Counted from the first letter of the stretch, positions 8,766 to 18,019 are shown. The stretch is DNA of 64,000 nucleotides from Pseudofrankia coriaricola (GCF_001854805.1 NZ_MBLO01000220.1:43699-107698), one strand, 5' to 3'. Notes: generated by a model from the sequence alone, not told the origin. A program made the numbers and translations.

Positions 8766-9394
8766 CCACGCGGCCCGTCATTGACGCCGGGCCCGCTCTG
8801 GGTTTCCTGGCCATCAACAAGGAACGCCTGCTCATCAGCGTCCTCGGACGTCTCAGCGCCCCGGAGACCGTCGCCGCGGAGGTCCTCCGCAAGTCTCGCT
8901 CCGACGGCCGGTTCCGCGCGGCCGAGGCGGTCTGGCAGAAGCTGACGCCGAACTGGATTGAGATCCTGCCCGACGACGTGACACCTGAGCTTTCGGCCGT
9001 CGTCGCGCGGATCACTCGGCTCCCCATGCGCCAACGCATGAAGGAGAGCAAGGATCTGGGCGAGACAATGGTTATAGCTCACGCCGTGGTCGCGGCCGAG
9101 GCCGGCGCGACGGTCACCGTCCTCATCGACGACGGAGCTGGCGCCGCGATGGCGACCTCCGAGCGGAGACGACTGGAACGGCTCCGGCTACAAGGAAGAC
9201 CGGTAGGCGGCCTAAGGCTCGTCAGCACCCTGACCGTTCTGGAACGCGCGGCCGGCGGCAAACACATTCCCGACAGAGCCACGATGCGCACCATCTACAC
9301 TCGGCTCCGCGACCATGACGACGGTCTTCCTCCAATTGAACGGACCGGACTGCTCCTGCCCGAGCTCTGGGTGGCAAGAACGCGCGCGAGGTAG
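8762..9394 (+). CDS. PIN-like domain protein, probable RNase toxin or effector
   Basis: The 210-aa protein begins TRPVIDAGPALGFLAI, a PIN-type first strand with Asp8. Further conserved acidic residues fit the PIN active site: Glu40 (APETVAAEV), Glu101 (KDLGETMVI) and Asp123/Asp124 (VTVLIDDGAG). PIN proteins are Mg-dependent ribonucleases, often toxins. The gene is the third member of a coupled XRE-ImmA-PIN operon, so the HTH and protease genes probably control it. The C-terminal 70 residues are helical and not recognised. The toxin role is inference from fold and context. Confidence 0.7.
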   Translation: MTTRPVIDAGPALGFLAINKERLLISVLGRLSAPETVAAEVLRKSRSDGRFRAAEAVWQKLTPNWIEILPDDVTPELSAVVARITRLPMRQRMKESKDLGETMVIAHAVVAAEAGATVTVLIDDGAGAAMATSERRRLERLRLQGRPVGGLRLVSTLTVLERAAGGKHIPDRATMRTIYTRLRDHDDGLPPIERTGLLLPELWVARTRAR

Positions 9395-9485
9395 GTGACG
9401 CGATGCCACACCGCGTCCGCGTGCAGTCGCGAGTTGCCCTGCGTCGGAACCGCGAAGCGACCGTCAGCCAGGCCGTTGCTGGCCA

Positions 9486-9540
9486 TCGCGGTTCGGGTGG
9501 ATCGACCAGTACCGTGCCCTACAGGCCGAGTCCACCTGGC
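9486..9540 (+). repeat. Degenerate copy of the ImmA-like gene's C-terminal segment
   Basis: Read in one frame, this stretch encodes SRFGWIDQYRALQAESTWRR. It closely matches SRFGWIDQYRALETESDRRR in the protease at about 8451-8510. The nucleotide match is also obvious over about 50 bases. Flanking sequence is not clearly related and the copy is out of any long frame. It looks like a leftover from a duplication or from an older resident copy of the module. Confidence 0.6.
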
Positions 9541-9680
9541 GTCGGGGAGGTCCGGATGAGCGACGGAGCTAGCTCAACGCGCCGGCGGGACCCGCGGCAC
9601 GGCTGCCCAACGGCCTTCGGCATCGTCGAGGACCTGAGAGATTGCACCCTCCCCGTCGCGGGCCTGGATCTGGGCCTCAG

Positions 9681-12125
9681 GTGACCGTCGAGCCCGAGCC
9701 CGAATCCGGCCAGAGCGGCCCGGCGGATGCGGCGGAGCTGCTGCATCCGGTAGTGCTGCACCACATCGTCAACACGCTGCAGTGGCCGGGGCTGCGGCCG
9801 TTGCAGGAGGCGGCTGTCGGGCCGCTGCTCGCCGGGGCGGACGCGCTGCTGCTCGCCCCGACAGCTGGCGGAAAGACCGAGGCCACGGTCTTCCCCGTGC
9901 TGTCGCGGATGGCGGCGGAGAACTGGCAGGGAACCTCGGTCCTGTACCTGTGTCCGCTGAAGGCGCTGCTCAACAATCTGGCACCTCGGCTGGAGGCCTA
10001 CACCGGCTGGCTCGGTCGGCGCACCGCCGTCTGGCACGGCGACGTGACGACCAGCCGCCGGGACCGGATCCGCCGAGAACGGCCCGACGTCCTGCTGACC
10101 ACGCCTGAGTCACTCGAGGCGATGCTCATCAGCGTCCGCACCGACCATCAGGACTTCTTCGCGGGCGTGCGGACCGTGATCGTCGACGAGGTACACGCCT
10201 TCGCCGGCGACGACCGCGGCTGGCACCTGCTCGCCGTCCTGGAACGCCTGCGCCGCATCATCGCCCGCGAGCAGGCCGCGAACGCCACCGGCTCTCTCCC
10301 GTCCAGCCCTCCCCCGTCCGCCGACGACCGGCGCGTTCCGCGGAACGCGGAGATCATCGCAGGCAACGCGCGGCCCGAGGGTGTCGGACCGACGATGCCC
10401 GCCAGGCACGGACAGGCCGGGCCGGAGCTTCAGGTCATCGGCCTGTCAGCGACAGTCGGCAACCCGGCCGAGCTGCTGCACTGGTTGCAGGGCTCCGGCG
10501 CCGGCCGCCGCCGCGCGGAGGTCGTCGCCCCGGACCTGGCCGCCACGCCGACGGCTGTGTCGTCGACCGGGCAGTTGGCTGGGCCCGCCGTCAAGGCCGT
10601 CACCGCCAGCCTGCCCACGCCTGACGCGGGGGCAACCGTGGCCGGTAGCGCCCGTCCCATGATCTATTCGCCGGCTCTGCCGCCCGCCCCGCCGCCGGGC
10701 GAGATCGAGCTGGACTACGTCGGGTCGGTCGCGAACGCGGCGAAGGTGCTCGCTTTGCTGCACCAAGGCGAGAAGCGGCTGGTCTTCTGCGACTCGAAGA
10801 AGACCGTCGAGGAGCTCGGCCAGGCGCTGTGCTCCCTCGGCGTGACGACGTTCCTTTCGCATGCGTCCCTGTCGGTCGACGAGCGGCGCCGGTCCGAAGA
10901 GGCCTTCGCCCAGGCGCGCGACTGCGTCATCGTCTCGACGAGCACGCTCGAGCTCGGCATCGACGTCGGCGACCTGGACCGCGTCGTCCAGATCAACGCT
11001 CCGGCGACCGTCGCCTCGTTCCTGCAGCGCCTCGGCCGCACCGGCCGGCGCGCCGGCACCATCCGCAACTGCCTGTTCCTCGCGCTGTCCGAGTCCGCGT
11101 TGGTGCAGGCGGCCGGCCTGCTGCTGCTCTGGGGCCGCGGCTGGGTCGAGCCAGTCGTCCCCCCGCCGGAGCCGCGCCACATAGTCGCCCAGCAGGTGCT
11201 GGCCTACTGCCTGCAGGAGAACCGCGTCGGCGACCAGCTCTGGGCCGAAGAATGGAACGGCGTCGCCCCGTTCGACCGGTCCGCCGAGCCGATCGTGCGC
11301 CACCTCGTCCGGATGGGCTACCTCGACTCCGACGGCGGCATGCTGTTCGTCGGCCCCGAAGCCGAGCGGAAGTTCGGCCATCGGCACTTCTCCGAGCTGA
11401 CCGCCGTGTTCACCGCCGCCCCCGAGTTCACGGTCCTCTCCGGCCGCGACGAGATCGGCCGGACCGACCCGGTCCTGCTCACCGACCCGGTCGAGGGCCC
11501 GCGCCTGCTGCTGCTCGCCGGTCGGAGCTGGCGGGTCACCCACATCGACTGGAAACGCCGCCGCTGCTTCGTCGAACCCGCCGACGGCGGCGGCCGTGCC
11601 CGCTGGCTCACCTCAACGGCCGGGGCCCTGTCGTTCCCGATGACCAGGGCAATGCGCGCGGTCCTGCTTGGCGCTGACCCCCCAGTCTCGCTGACCCGTC
11701 GCGCGACCGAGCATCTCGCGGCGATCCGTGACGCCCATCTCGACGTTGTCCACCCCGCCGGAACGATGATCGTCCGAACGGAGAACCTCACCGACGTCCG
11801 CTGGTGGACCTGGGCGGGTGAACGCGCGAACCGCACCCTCGCAGCCACCCTCAGCGACCTCTCCGACCCCAGCCAGGCCCCCACCGCCGCCTACCTGCGG
11901 CTACGCACCGACCTCACCCCCGACATGTGGCGAGCGGCCACCACCGATGCCGACGCCCATATCTGCCTCCCTCTCGTCGCCGACGAAGCGCTCAGCGGCC
12001 TGAAGTTCAGCACCGCCCTCCCACCCCGTCTGGCCGAAGCCACCCTCGCCAGCCGCATGTCCGATCTCCCGGCCGCCACCACCGTCCTGTCCGAACCCGT
12101 CCGCTTCGCAGTCCTGCCCGCCTGA
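9681..12125 (+). CDS. brxHI: Lhr-like DEAD/DEAH helicase, BrxHI of type 2 BREX
   Basis: A GTG at 9681 is the preferred start (about 814 aa). It overlaps the stop of the upstream remnant frame (GTGA). Superfamily 2 helicase motifs are intact: Walker A TAGGKT (61-66), DEVH box (169-172), a GLSATVGNP motif III-type segment and QRLGRTGRR (motif VI, near 449-457). A long C-terminal region follows, as in Lhr-like helicases. Only the end of brxD remains upstream and no pglW, pglX, pglY or pglZ is in view, so this is probably the last intact gene of a decayed type 2 BREX locus, unless retained for another role. Confidence 0.8.
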   Translation: MTVEPEPESGQSGPADAAELLHPVVLHHIVNTLQWPGLRPLQEAAVGPLLAGADALLLAPTAGGKTEATVFPVLSRMAAENWQGTSVLYLCPLKALLNNLAPRLEAYTGWLGRRTAVWHGDVTTSRRDRIRRERPDVLLTTPESLEAMLISVRTDHQDFFAGVRTVIVDEVHAFAGDDRGWHLLAVLERLRRIIAREQAANATGSLPSSPPPSADDRRVPRNAEIIAGNARPEGVGPTMPARHGQAGPELQVIGLSATVGNPAELLHWLQGSGAGRRRAEVVAPDLAATPTAVSSTGQLAGPAVKAVTASLPTPDAGATVAGSARPMIYSPALPPAPPPGEIELDYVGSVANAAKVLALLHQGEKRLVFCDSKKTVEELGQALCSLGVTTFLSHASLSVDERRRSEEAFAQARDCVIVSTSTLELGIDVGDLDRVVQINAPATVASFLQRLGRTGRRAGTIRNCLFLALSESALVQAAGLLLLWGRGWVEPVVPPPEPRHIVAQQVLAYCLQENRVGDQLWAEEWNGVAPFDRSAEPIVRHLVRMGYLDSDGGMLFVGPEAERKFGHRHFSELTAVFTAAPEFTVLSGRDEIGRTDPVLLTDPVEGPRLLLLAGRSWRVTHIDWKRRRCFVEPADGGGRARWLTSTAGALSFPMTRAMRAVLLGADPPVSLTRRATEHLAAIRDAHLDVVHPAGTMIVRTENLTDVRWWTWAGERANRTLAATLSDLSDPSQAPTAAYLRLRTDLTPDMWRAATTDADAHICLPLVADEALSGLKFSTALPPRLAEATLASRMSDLPAATTVLSEPVRFAVLPA

Positions 12126-12269
12126 CCTCGCGGGAGAGATTGCGGTGCGCGTTCCGCGTGGGCTGCCAGCGCCGACCCGCCAGAGATCGGCGTCGACATC
12201 GGCGAGCTGAGCGACATCGTCATCGGTCGGGCGAGCCAGTCCGGTCGCCGGGTGGTCACACTCCGCGCA

Positions 12270-13118
12270 TCAGACCGCCGGTGTCCAGCCGTGGCCCGTC
12301 GCGCGGTAGCCGTTGTCGGCGAGGAAGACGCGGGCGCGGCCGAGTGCGCGTTCCGTGCCGAAGACCTCCCAGCGTGACCGGTAGCCGTTCGGCGCGTCCA
12401 CGAGCGCGTCCCGGAAACGCCGGAACGGGCCGCGCCCGTCGAGGGCCCGCAGTAGCCGCTCCCGCCAGCGCGCGTCCACCGTGTCGGCGAAGTCGAGCAT
12501 GTCCCGGTAGCCTTCGCCGCTCTCCGGAGAAAAGGCCAACCACCTTTCCGGGTCAAAGTCGTCGCGGAGCTCGTTCAGCTCCGGCGGCGGGTCGAACTCC
12601 AGGCTTCCAGGCGGCCATATGAACCCGGTTTCCAGGTCGATGACGCCGCGCCCCTGGCGTGGGTCACCGTCCAGGAACTCGGCCAGGTCCGCCAGATGCA
12701 CCGGAATCGGTGTCAGCGGCCACCGTGGCAGGTCCGGGACGCTGCTCATCGGCGCGTCGGCCGCCGTCTCCGGCGGCCAAGGCTCCCCGAGCACGTCGGC
12801 CAGCTCACGGGCCAGCACGTCGTCGCCCTCCCAGCCCCGCCCCCACAGCTCGGCCACGCATCGCCGTGCCTGCTCGGCCAGCGCGTCGGCCTCCTTGCCG
12901 CCGATCCTGGCGGCCCCGGCCCCGGCCCCGGCGCCAGCGATCACGTCGAGCAGCAGCTGCCCGACGTGCTCGGCGACGGCCGCGATCGGCCGCCCGGCCA
13001 GCGCCGCGGCCACGTCGACGCCGGGCGCGCGTAGCCGCCACAGCTGCTCACGATCCCAGTCGAACACGCGCCAGTCATACCCGTTCACAGGACCCCATGA
13101 CCAGCGACGCGACCACAT
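12270..13118 (-). CDS. UPF0158 family protein
   Basis: The 282-aa protein has the UPF0158 signature in its second half: GYRDMLDFADTV, WRERLLRALDGRGPFRRFRD, then RWEVFGTERALGRARVFL. The N-terminal half is a divergent Ala/Gly-rich region containing a GAGAGAGA run. A GTG at 13088 with GGGGTCC upstream is an alternative start that would remove ten residues. The biochemical role of the family is not established. The gene is convergent with the helicase gene. The 144-base gap between them holds no clear terminator. Confidence 0.75.
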   Translation of the reverse strand: MWSRRWSWGPVNGYDWRVFDWDREQLWRLRAPGVDVAAALAGRPIAAVAEHVGQLLLDVIAGAGAGAGAARIGGKEADALAEQARRCVAELWGRGWEGDDVLARELADVLGEPWPPETAADAPMSSVPDLPRWPLTPIPVHLADLAEFLDGDPRQGRGVIDLETGFIWPPGSLEFDPPPELNELRDDFDPERWLAFSPESGEGYRDMLDFADTVDARWRERLLRALDGRGPFRRFRDALVDAPNGYRSRWEVFGTERALGRARVFLADNGYRATGHGWTPAV

Positions 13119-13276
13119 CGGGGACGTCTCCGGCGCCCGCGGTGCGACGCCGCGGTGAGACCCATCGAGCGGGCGACCGTCGCGGCCGGCGTGACGCAGT
13201 TCAACGAGGTGTGGGGTGGGGCTCGCGTGTTAGGTCAGGCGGTGGGCGGGGCCTGCGGGGTGTTTGGGCTGTTCGG

Positions 13277-14173
13277 ATGGGTTCCATGGCTGCCCACTCC
13301 TTGTACGGACAACGTCGCCTTCCGCCCAAGGCCGCGTTCGTCGTGGGCTCGGCCACGTTGATCCTGACGTTCCTCGCGTCGGGTACGCCGATCCCGCTGT
13401 ACAGCACCTATCGGCTCGAGGACGGCATCTCGAACTCGGGCCTGGCGCTCACCACCGTCGTCTACTTCACGATGACGGCGCTCTCGCTGCTGCTGCTCGG
13501 CCGGCTGTCCAACCACCTCGGCCGCCGCCCGGTCGGCATCGCCGCCCTGCTGAGCTCGATCGCCGGCGGGCTGGCGCTCATGCACGTCGCGGCGCTGCCG
13601 GCGCTGGTCGTCGGCCGGGTGCTGCAGGGGATCGCCTGCGGGGTCGCGTCGAGCGCGCTCGGCTCGTACGTCATCGACACCGCGCCCGAGGCACCGCGCT
13701 GGCTGGCGGCGCTGATCACCAGCATCGTCCCGCCGCTGGCCGTCCCCCTCGGCGCCTTGTTGTCGGGCGCGATCGTCGAATATGGGCCGGCGCCCCGAGT
13801 GCTGACCTACAGCATCATGGTCTGCGCCCTTGCCCTTGGCGTCGTGCTGCTGCTGGCATGCCCGGAGAGCGTCGAGCGGCACGACTCATCGGCCGCGGCC
13901 GCAGCCGTAGCCGCGCTGCGAACGCTGCGGCCGCATGTCCGCGTGCCCGCCGGTGCCGGGAGGCCGCTGTTCGTCGCCGGCACGGTGGCGCTCGCGACCT
14001 GGTCGCTGGGAGGCTTCTTCCAGGCGTTCGCGCCCGGCCTGACCGCGGACCGGCTCGGCACCGACAACACCTTCGTCGTGGCGCTGGTCTTCGCGTCGCT
14101 GTCGGTGCTCTCCCCGGTCGGCGGAGTGCTGACCGGCCGGCTGCGGCCTTGCCGAGACCACGGAGCGGGCTGA
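13277..14173 (+). pseudogene. MFS transporter, C-terminally truncated
   Basis: The start is the ATG at 13277 or 13286. The frame encodes about 298 aa with roughly eight to nine membrane helices and the MFS loop motif GRLSNHLGRRPVGI between helices 2 and 3. Full-length MFS proteins have twelve helices and about 400 residues. Here translation leaves the family at GVLTGRLRPC and stops soon after, with no remaining helices downstream before the TetR gene. It is therefore most likely a dead gene. The substrate would have been a small molecule or drug, which is unknown. Confidence 0.75.
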
Positions 14174-14231
14174 GGGACCACCTGGAGCGGTCCCCAGACG
14201 AGACCCGACTCGCCTGTGAGCGGTGTCGGCA

Positions 14232-14906
14232 TCAGGAGCTCTGGAGTCGGGCAAGGCCGTCGAGGATGAAGTCGAGCGCGAATTCGAATTCGGCGTCGTC
14301 ATCGCACCGGCCGAGCGCGCCGCCGTGGGTCACCGCGAGCGCCATCTCCACCGCGTAGGGGTGGCTCGCGCCGAGTTCCCTGGCGAGACCGGCGGCCGTC
14401 TCAGGATCAAGATCACCGGAATCGTCGAAGAGATCCCTCGTGAACCCGAGAACGCGACTACCAAGGATATGCAGGGCGTGATGCGCCTGCGCGACCGAGA
14501 AGCCACCTTCGCGGAGGATGCCGATCACCGCGTTGGCATATGTCAACATGGCGGGCCCGGGCGCCGCCTGCATCTCCACCGTGGTGGGCACCCACGGATG
14601 ACGCAGAATTATGCTGCGGGCGGCAAGCGCCATCTGGCGCAGCGAGGTCTTCCAGTCGGCATCATCGATGCTGATAGGAATCTGACTGATCACGGCTTCG
14701 GTCATGCCGCTCAGAAGGTCGCTCTTGTTGCGTACGTGCGTGTAGAGGGACATCGCCTCGACGCCCAGATGCTGCGCGAGCTTACGCATGCTGATGGCGT
14801 CAACGCCGTCCCTGTCGGCGAGCTCGATGGCGGCCGCCATCACCCGCTCCCTCGTCAGCTGCGGGCGGCGTTCGGGGCCCGTCCCGCCCGGCGCGGAGAT
14901 CCTCAC
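14232..14906 (-). CDS. TetR-family repressor
   Basis: This 224-aa protein has an N-terminal TetR HTH (RERVMAAAIELADRDGVDAI then MRKLAQHLGVEAMSLYTHVR) and a TetR_C-type ligand domain. It is divergent from the alcohol-dehydrogenase-like gene at 15066. The intervening 159 bases contain tandem palindromes CTTACACCGTAAG that match the usual form of a TetR operator. It most likely represses itself and that dehydrogenase until a small lipophilic ligand binds. Confidence 0.9.
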   Translation of the reverse strand: MRISAPGGTGPERRPQLTRERVMAAAIELADRDGVDAISMRKLAQHLGVEAMSLYTHVRNKSDLLSGMTEAVISQIPISIDDADWKTSLRQMALAARSIILRHPWVPTTVEMQAAPGPAMLTYANAVIGILREGGFSVAQAHHALHILGSRVLGFTRDLFDDSGDLDPETAAGLARELGASHPYAVEMALAVTHGGALGRCDDDAEFEFALDFILDGLARLQSS

Positions 14907-14979
14907 GTCACCTTCCCTCTACAGCCCTGGATCGCGCCCTCAAGAGACTCCCTTGACCGCGGGGGACCCCCTTGACTGC

Positions 14980-15026
14980 CTTACACCGTAAGCCTTACCC
15001 TTACACCGTAAGCCCTACTCCGTGAG
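14980..15026. promoter_or_regulatory. Tandem palindromic operator of the TetR/dehydrogenase pair
   Basis: Two perfect copies of the palindrome CTTACACCGTAAG lie at 14980-14992 and 15000-15012, exactly 20 bases apart, so on the same DNA face. A third copy with three mismatches (CCTACTCCGTGAG) is at 15014-15026. They sit between the divergent TetR and dehydrogenase genes. Confidence 0.75.
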
Positions 15027-15065
15027 GACGGGCGATCTTACCACCTTGACCTGGGAGGACGCGGT

Positions 15066-16124
15066 ATGGATCAAGACGCGAGCACCGCCTTCCGACGAGC
15101 TCCGTCCAGCGGGAGAAGCTCTACCATGCATGCCGATTCACCGACCATGCGCGCCGTCGTTCAGGAGGGCTATGGGGTGCCGGAGCGGGTGATGCGGCTC
15201 CAGGAGATCCCTGTGCCGTCGATCGGCGCTGACGACGTCCTGATACGGATGCGGGCCACCAGCGTCAACACACCGGACTGGGCCGCCGTCACCGGAGTGC
15301 CATACATCCTCCGCCTGAGTGCCGGACTACGCCGACCGAAGCGCCCGATCCGAGGCAGCGACGTCGCTGGCGTGGTGGAGGCCGTCGGCCCGCGAGTCAC
15401 CGACCTGTCACCCGGAGACGAGGTGGTCGGCTCCACCAGAGCGCGGGCCGGCGCCTTTGCCGAGTATGTGGTCGCGCCAGCTGCCCAACTCGTCAAGAAA
15501 CCAGCCGGACTCGCGTTCACCGACGCCGCGGCGTCGGTCACGACCGGGCTCGCCGCCCTGGTCGCCATCCGAGACATGGCACAGGTCGGTGCTGGCACGC
15601 GCGTTCTGATCAACGGCGCCTCGGGCGGCGTCGGAACCATGGCGGTCCAGATAGCCAAGGTGTTGGGCGCGAACGTAACCGGCGTATGCGGTTCCCGCAA
15701 CGTCGAACTGGTCCGGTCGCTTGGGGCAGACCACCTCATCGACTACACGACCGAGGACGTCACCCAGAGCCAACAGCTATTCGACGTCATCCTCGACAAT
15801 GTGCTGAACCATCCGTCGAAAGCACTCGCGCGCCTGCTGGCACCCGGAGGAGTTCTCATCCCGAACAGCATCGGGTACACCGGCGGCCTGCTCGCTGGCC
15901 TGCCCAGGACGGCGCGGGCAGTTCTGCGGGGATTGGGTTCCATCAATGTAAGACTGGTGACCCCTGCCGTGAATCACGAAAATCTCGACGCACTCCTCCA
16001 GCTCCTCGAATCCGGCAAGATCAGGGTGGTCATCGACAAGATCTACCCACTCGACCAGGCGGCGAGCGCCGTCACGCACATGCTGCAACATCACGCCAAC
16101 GGCAAGATTGTCGTTGCCGCATAA
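15066..16124 (+). CDS. Zinc-independent MDR-type NAD(P)-dependent dehydrogenase/quinone oxidoreductase
   Basis: The ATG at 15066 has GGGAGGAC upstream; in-frame ATGs at 15126 and 15147 would be closer to the usual family start. The protein is 352 aa. It shows the MDR catalytic domain (RAVVQEGYG, GSDVAGVVEAVGP) and the Rossmann nucleotide site VLINGASGGVGTMAVQIAK. The Cys/His zinc ligands of classic alcohol dehydrogenases are not apparent, so a quinone-reductase or enoyl-reductase activity is more likely. It is controlled by the divergent TetR gene through the tandem operator. Confidence 0.85.
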   Translation: MDQDASTAFRRAPSSGRSSTMHADSPTMRAVVQEGYGVPERVMRLQEIPVPSIGADDVLIRMRATSVNTPDWAAVTGVPYILRLSAGLRRPKRPIRGSDVAGVVEAVGPRVTDLSPGDEVVGSTRARAGAFAEYVVAPAAQLVKKPAGLAFTDAAASVTTGLAALVAIRDMAQVGAGTRVLINGASGGVGTMAVQIAKVLGANVTGVCGSRNVELVRSLGADHLIDYTTEDVTQSQQLFDVILDNVLNHPSKALARLLAPGGVLIPNSIGYTGGLLAGLPRTARAVLRGLGSINVRLVTPAVNHENLDALLQLLESGKIRVVIDKIYPLDQAASAVTHMLQHHANGKIVVAA

Positions 16125-16274
16125 CGGCGCGAGCCGGGCTGGCGCCGGACCACCTGGCGCGCATTGGACAGCGCGAGGACTCTGCCGTCCGGCCGGAACG
16201 CGGCCGCCGCGTGGTCACCCTGGAATGCGTCGAGGTGGGACGCCGTCCGGCGTCATCCACACCTTCCAGACCTC

Positions 16275-16317
16275 GTCCGAAGCCGGCTCCGGCCGAGGCG
16301 AGCAGCCGGCTTCGGAC
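16275..16317. terminator. Bidirectional hairpin terminator
   Basis: A perfect 14-bp inverted repeat, GTCCGAAGCCGGCT and AGCCGGCTTCGGAC, has a 15-base loop. It lies between two convergent genes (dehydrogenase plus, SDR minus). No U-run follows, as is usual in actinobacteria. Confidence 0.7.
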
Positions 16318-16335
16318 GATTTCGCCGGCCTCGGG

Positions 16336-17127
16336 TTAGAAGACGGTGGAGGTGGTGTTGCGGCCGCCGTTGACGCCGATGATCTGGCCGGTGACGTAGC
16401 TGGCCTCGTCGCGGCAGAGGAAGGAGCAGGCGGCGGCGATGTCCTCGGACTGGCCGCCGCGGCGCACCGGGGTGCGAGCGACGACGGCGTCGAGGCCACC
16501 GGGACCGAGGCGACCCTTGGCGGCGTTCCGCTCGGTCATCGGGGTGATGATGAAGCCGGGCGGGATCGTGTTCACGGTGATGCCGAACTCGCCGAGCTCC
16601 AGGGCCAGCGACTTGGTGAAGGTGATGACGCCGCCCTTGGACGCCGAGTAGTGCGTCATGAGCGGCTGGCCGCCCTGGGCGCTGGACGACGAGATGGTCA
16701 CGATCCGGCCCCAGTGCGCCTCGATCATGTCGCGGACCACGGCCTGGCAGCTGTGGAACGTGCCGGTGAGGTTCACGTTCACCAGCGCGTTCCACTGGTC
16801 GGCGGTGATGTCGAGGAACCGGCGGAAGCCCTCTCGGCCGGCCGACGTCACCAGGATCGTGGCGGGGCCGTACAGCGACTTGATCTCCGCGACGCCGGCG
16901 TCGATCTGCTCGCGGCTGGTCACGTCGACGGTGACGGGGTGCGCCTCGCCGCCAGCGGCGGCGATCTCGTCGGCGACCGCCTTGGCGTTGCCGGGGTCCA
17001 GATCGAAGACGCCGATCTTGGCACCGTCGACGGCCAGGCGCAGCGCGCAGCCGCGCCCGATGCCCGATCCGCCGCCGGTGACGATGGCGACCTTGCCGGC
17101 CAGGCTGTCGCTGGGTGCCGCGGTCAT
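16336..17127 (-). CDS. Short-chain dehydrogenase/reductase (FabG-like)
   Basis: The 263-aa protein has the classical SDR cofactor motif TGGGSGIG (residues 17-24), a Ser-rich catalytic strand (ISSSSAQ) and the YSASK active site (Tyr160, Lys164). It ends NGGRNTTSTVF. The Asp-rich turn FDLDPG after strand 2 favours NAD over NADP. It is the last gene of a minus-strand run that starts with the Rieske oxygenase at 20591. It probably oxidises a diol or alcohol intermediate of the same pathway. Confidence 0.88.
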   Translation of the reverse strand: MTAAPSDSLAGKVAIVTGGGSGIGRGCALRLAVDGAKIGVFDLDPGNAKAVADEIAAAGGEAHPVTVDVTSREQIDAGVAEIKSLYGPATILVTSAGREGFRRFLDITADQWNALVNVNLTGTFHSCQAVVRDMIEAHWGRIVTISSSSAQGGQPLMTHYSASKGGVITFTKSLALELGEFGITVNTIPPGFIITPMTERNAAKGRLGPGGLDAVVARTPVRRGGQSEDIAAACSFLCRDEASYVTGQIIGVNGGRNTTSTVF

Positions 17128-17185
17128 CTGCGCGTGGTTCCCTTCAGTCGGTGACGCCTGTGTCGGTGACTGCTGCGCCGGGCTG

Positions 17186-18019
17186 TCAGGCCACGGCTTC
17201 CTCGCCGACGAGGGTGGTTCGGTGCATCAGGCGGCGGGACGCGGCCGTGTATGGCTGGGCGCGGTGCAGGATTCCGGTGTTGTCCCAGATGACCAGGTCG
17301 CCGCGGTGCCAGTGGTGGCGCAGCGAGAAGTCGGGCTGGGTCGCCCAGTCGAGCAGCCGGTCGAGCAGGGCGCGGCTCTCGTCCTCGGCCAGGCCGACGA
17401 CGTGGTCGGCGGTGGCACCGACGAGCAGCGACTTGCGCCCGCTGCGCCGGGTCCACACCAGCGGGTGTTCCCCGGAGCGCACCTTGTCCCACGAGGCGCG
17501 CATCTTCGGCGACGCGTCCGGCTGGGCCAGCCGTTGCGTCGCCGCGAAGCTGTGCACCACCCGAAGCTCGGCGAACCGCGCCTTCTCCTCGCCTGCGAGC
17601 GCCTCATAGGCGGCGTAGAGGTTGGCGAACTCGGTGTCGCCGCCCTCGGTGGCGACCTCGAGCGCGGTCAGCAGCGTGGCCTTCTGCGGGACCAGGTCGT
17701 TGGCGCCGTCGATGTGCCAGAAGAACGTGCCCGCCCGGTAGGCCGCGAGGGTGCTCTGCGCCGGGTCGAGGGTGATCGCCGAGACCTCGGGGTGGTCCTT
17801 CTCCCCGCCCATCGGCGCGACGACCACCTCGCCGAGCATCCGGGACAGCGTCACCAGGTCGGCGTCGTTGATGTGCGCCTCGCGGTAGATGACAACGCCA
17901 TGCTCGTCGAGGTACTTGCGCAGCTCGGCGGCGACCTCGGAAGTGGCGAGCTCCGGCCCGGTACGGCCCACGATCTCGACGCCGATTCCCGGACTGATCG
18001 GGCTGACGGTGACGGACAT
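17186..18019 (-). CDS. TauD/TfdA-type Fe(II)/2-oxoglutarate dioxygenase
   Basis: The protein has 277 aa. The facial triad is visible: His102 and Asp104 in FFWHIDGAND, and the distal His252 in DNTGILHRAQPY, followed by the Arg-rich 2-oxoglutarate-binding segment ASRRLMHRTTL. TauD-family enzymes hydroxylate sulfonates, aryloxyalkanoates or similar acids. Lying between an SDR and a carboxymuconolactone-decarboxylase-like gene in a Rieske operon, it probably catalyses an oxidative cleavage or hydroxylation step. The exact substrate cannot be read. Confidence 0.88.
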   Translation of the reverse strand: MSVTVSPISPGIGVEIVGRTGPELATSEVAAELRKYLDEHGVVIYREAHINDADLVTLSRMLGEVVVAPMGGEKDHPEVSAITLDPAQSTLAAYRAGTFFWHIDGANDLVPQKATLLTALEVATEGGDTEFANLYAAYEALAGEEKARFAELRVVHSFAATQRLAQPDASPKMRASWDKVRSGEHPLVWTRRSGRKSLLVGATADHVVGLAEDESRALLDRLLDWATQPDFSLRHHWHRGDLVIWDNTGILHRAQPYTAASRRLMHRTTLVGEEAVA

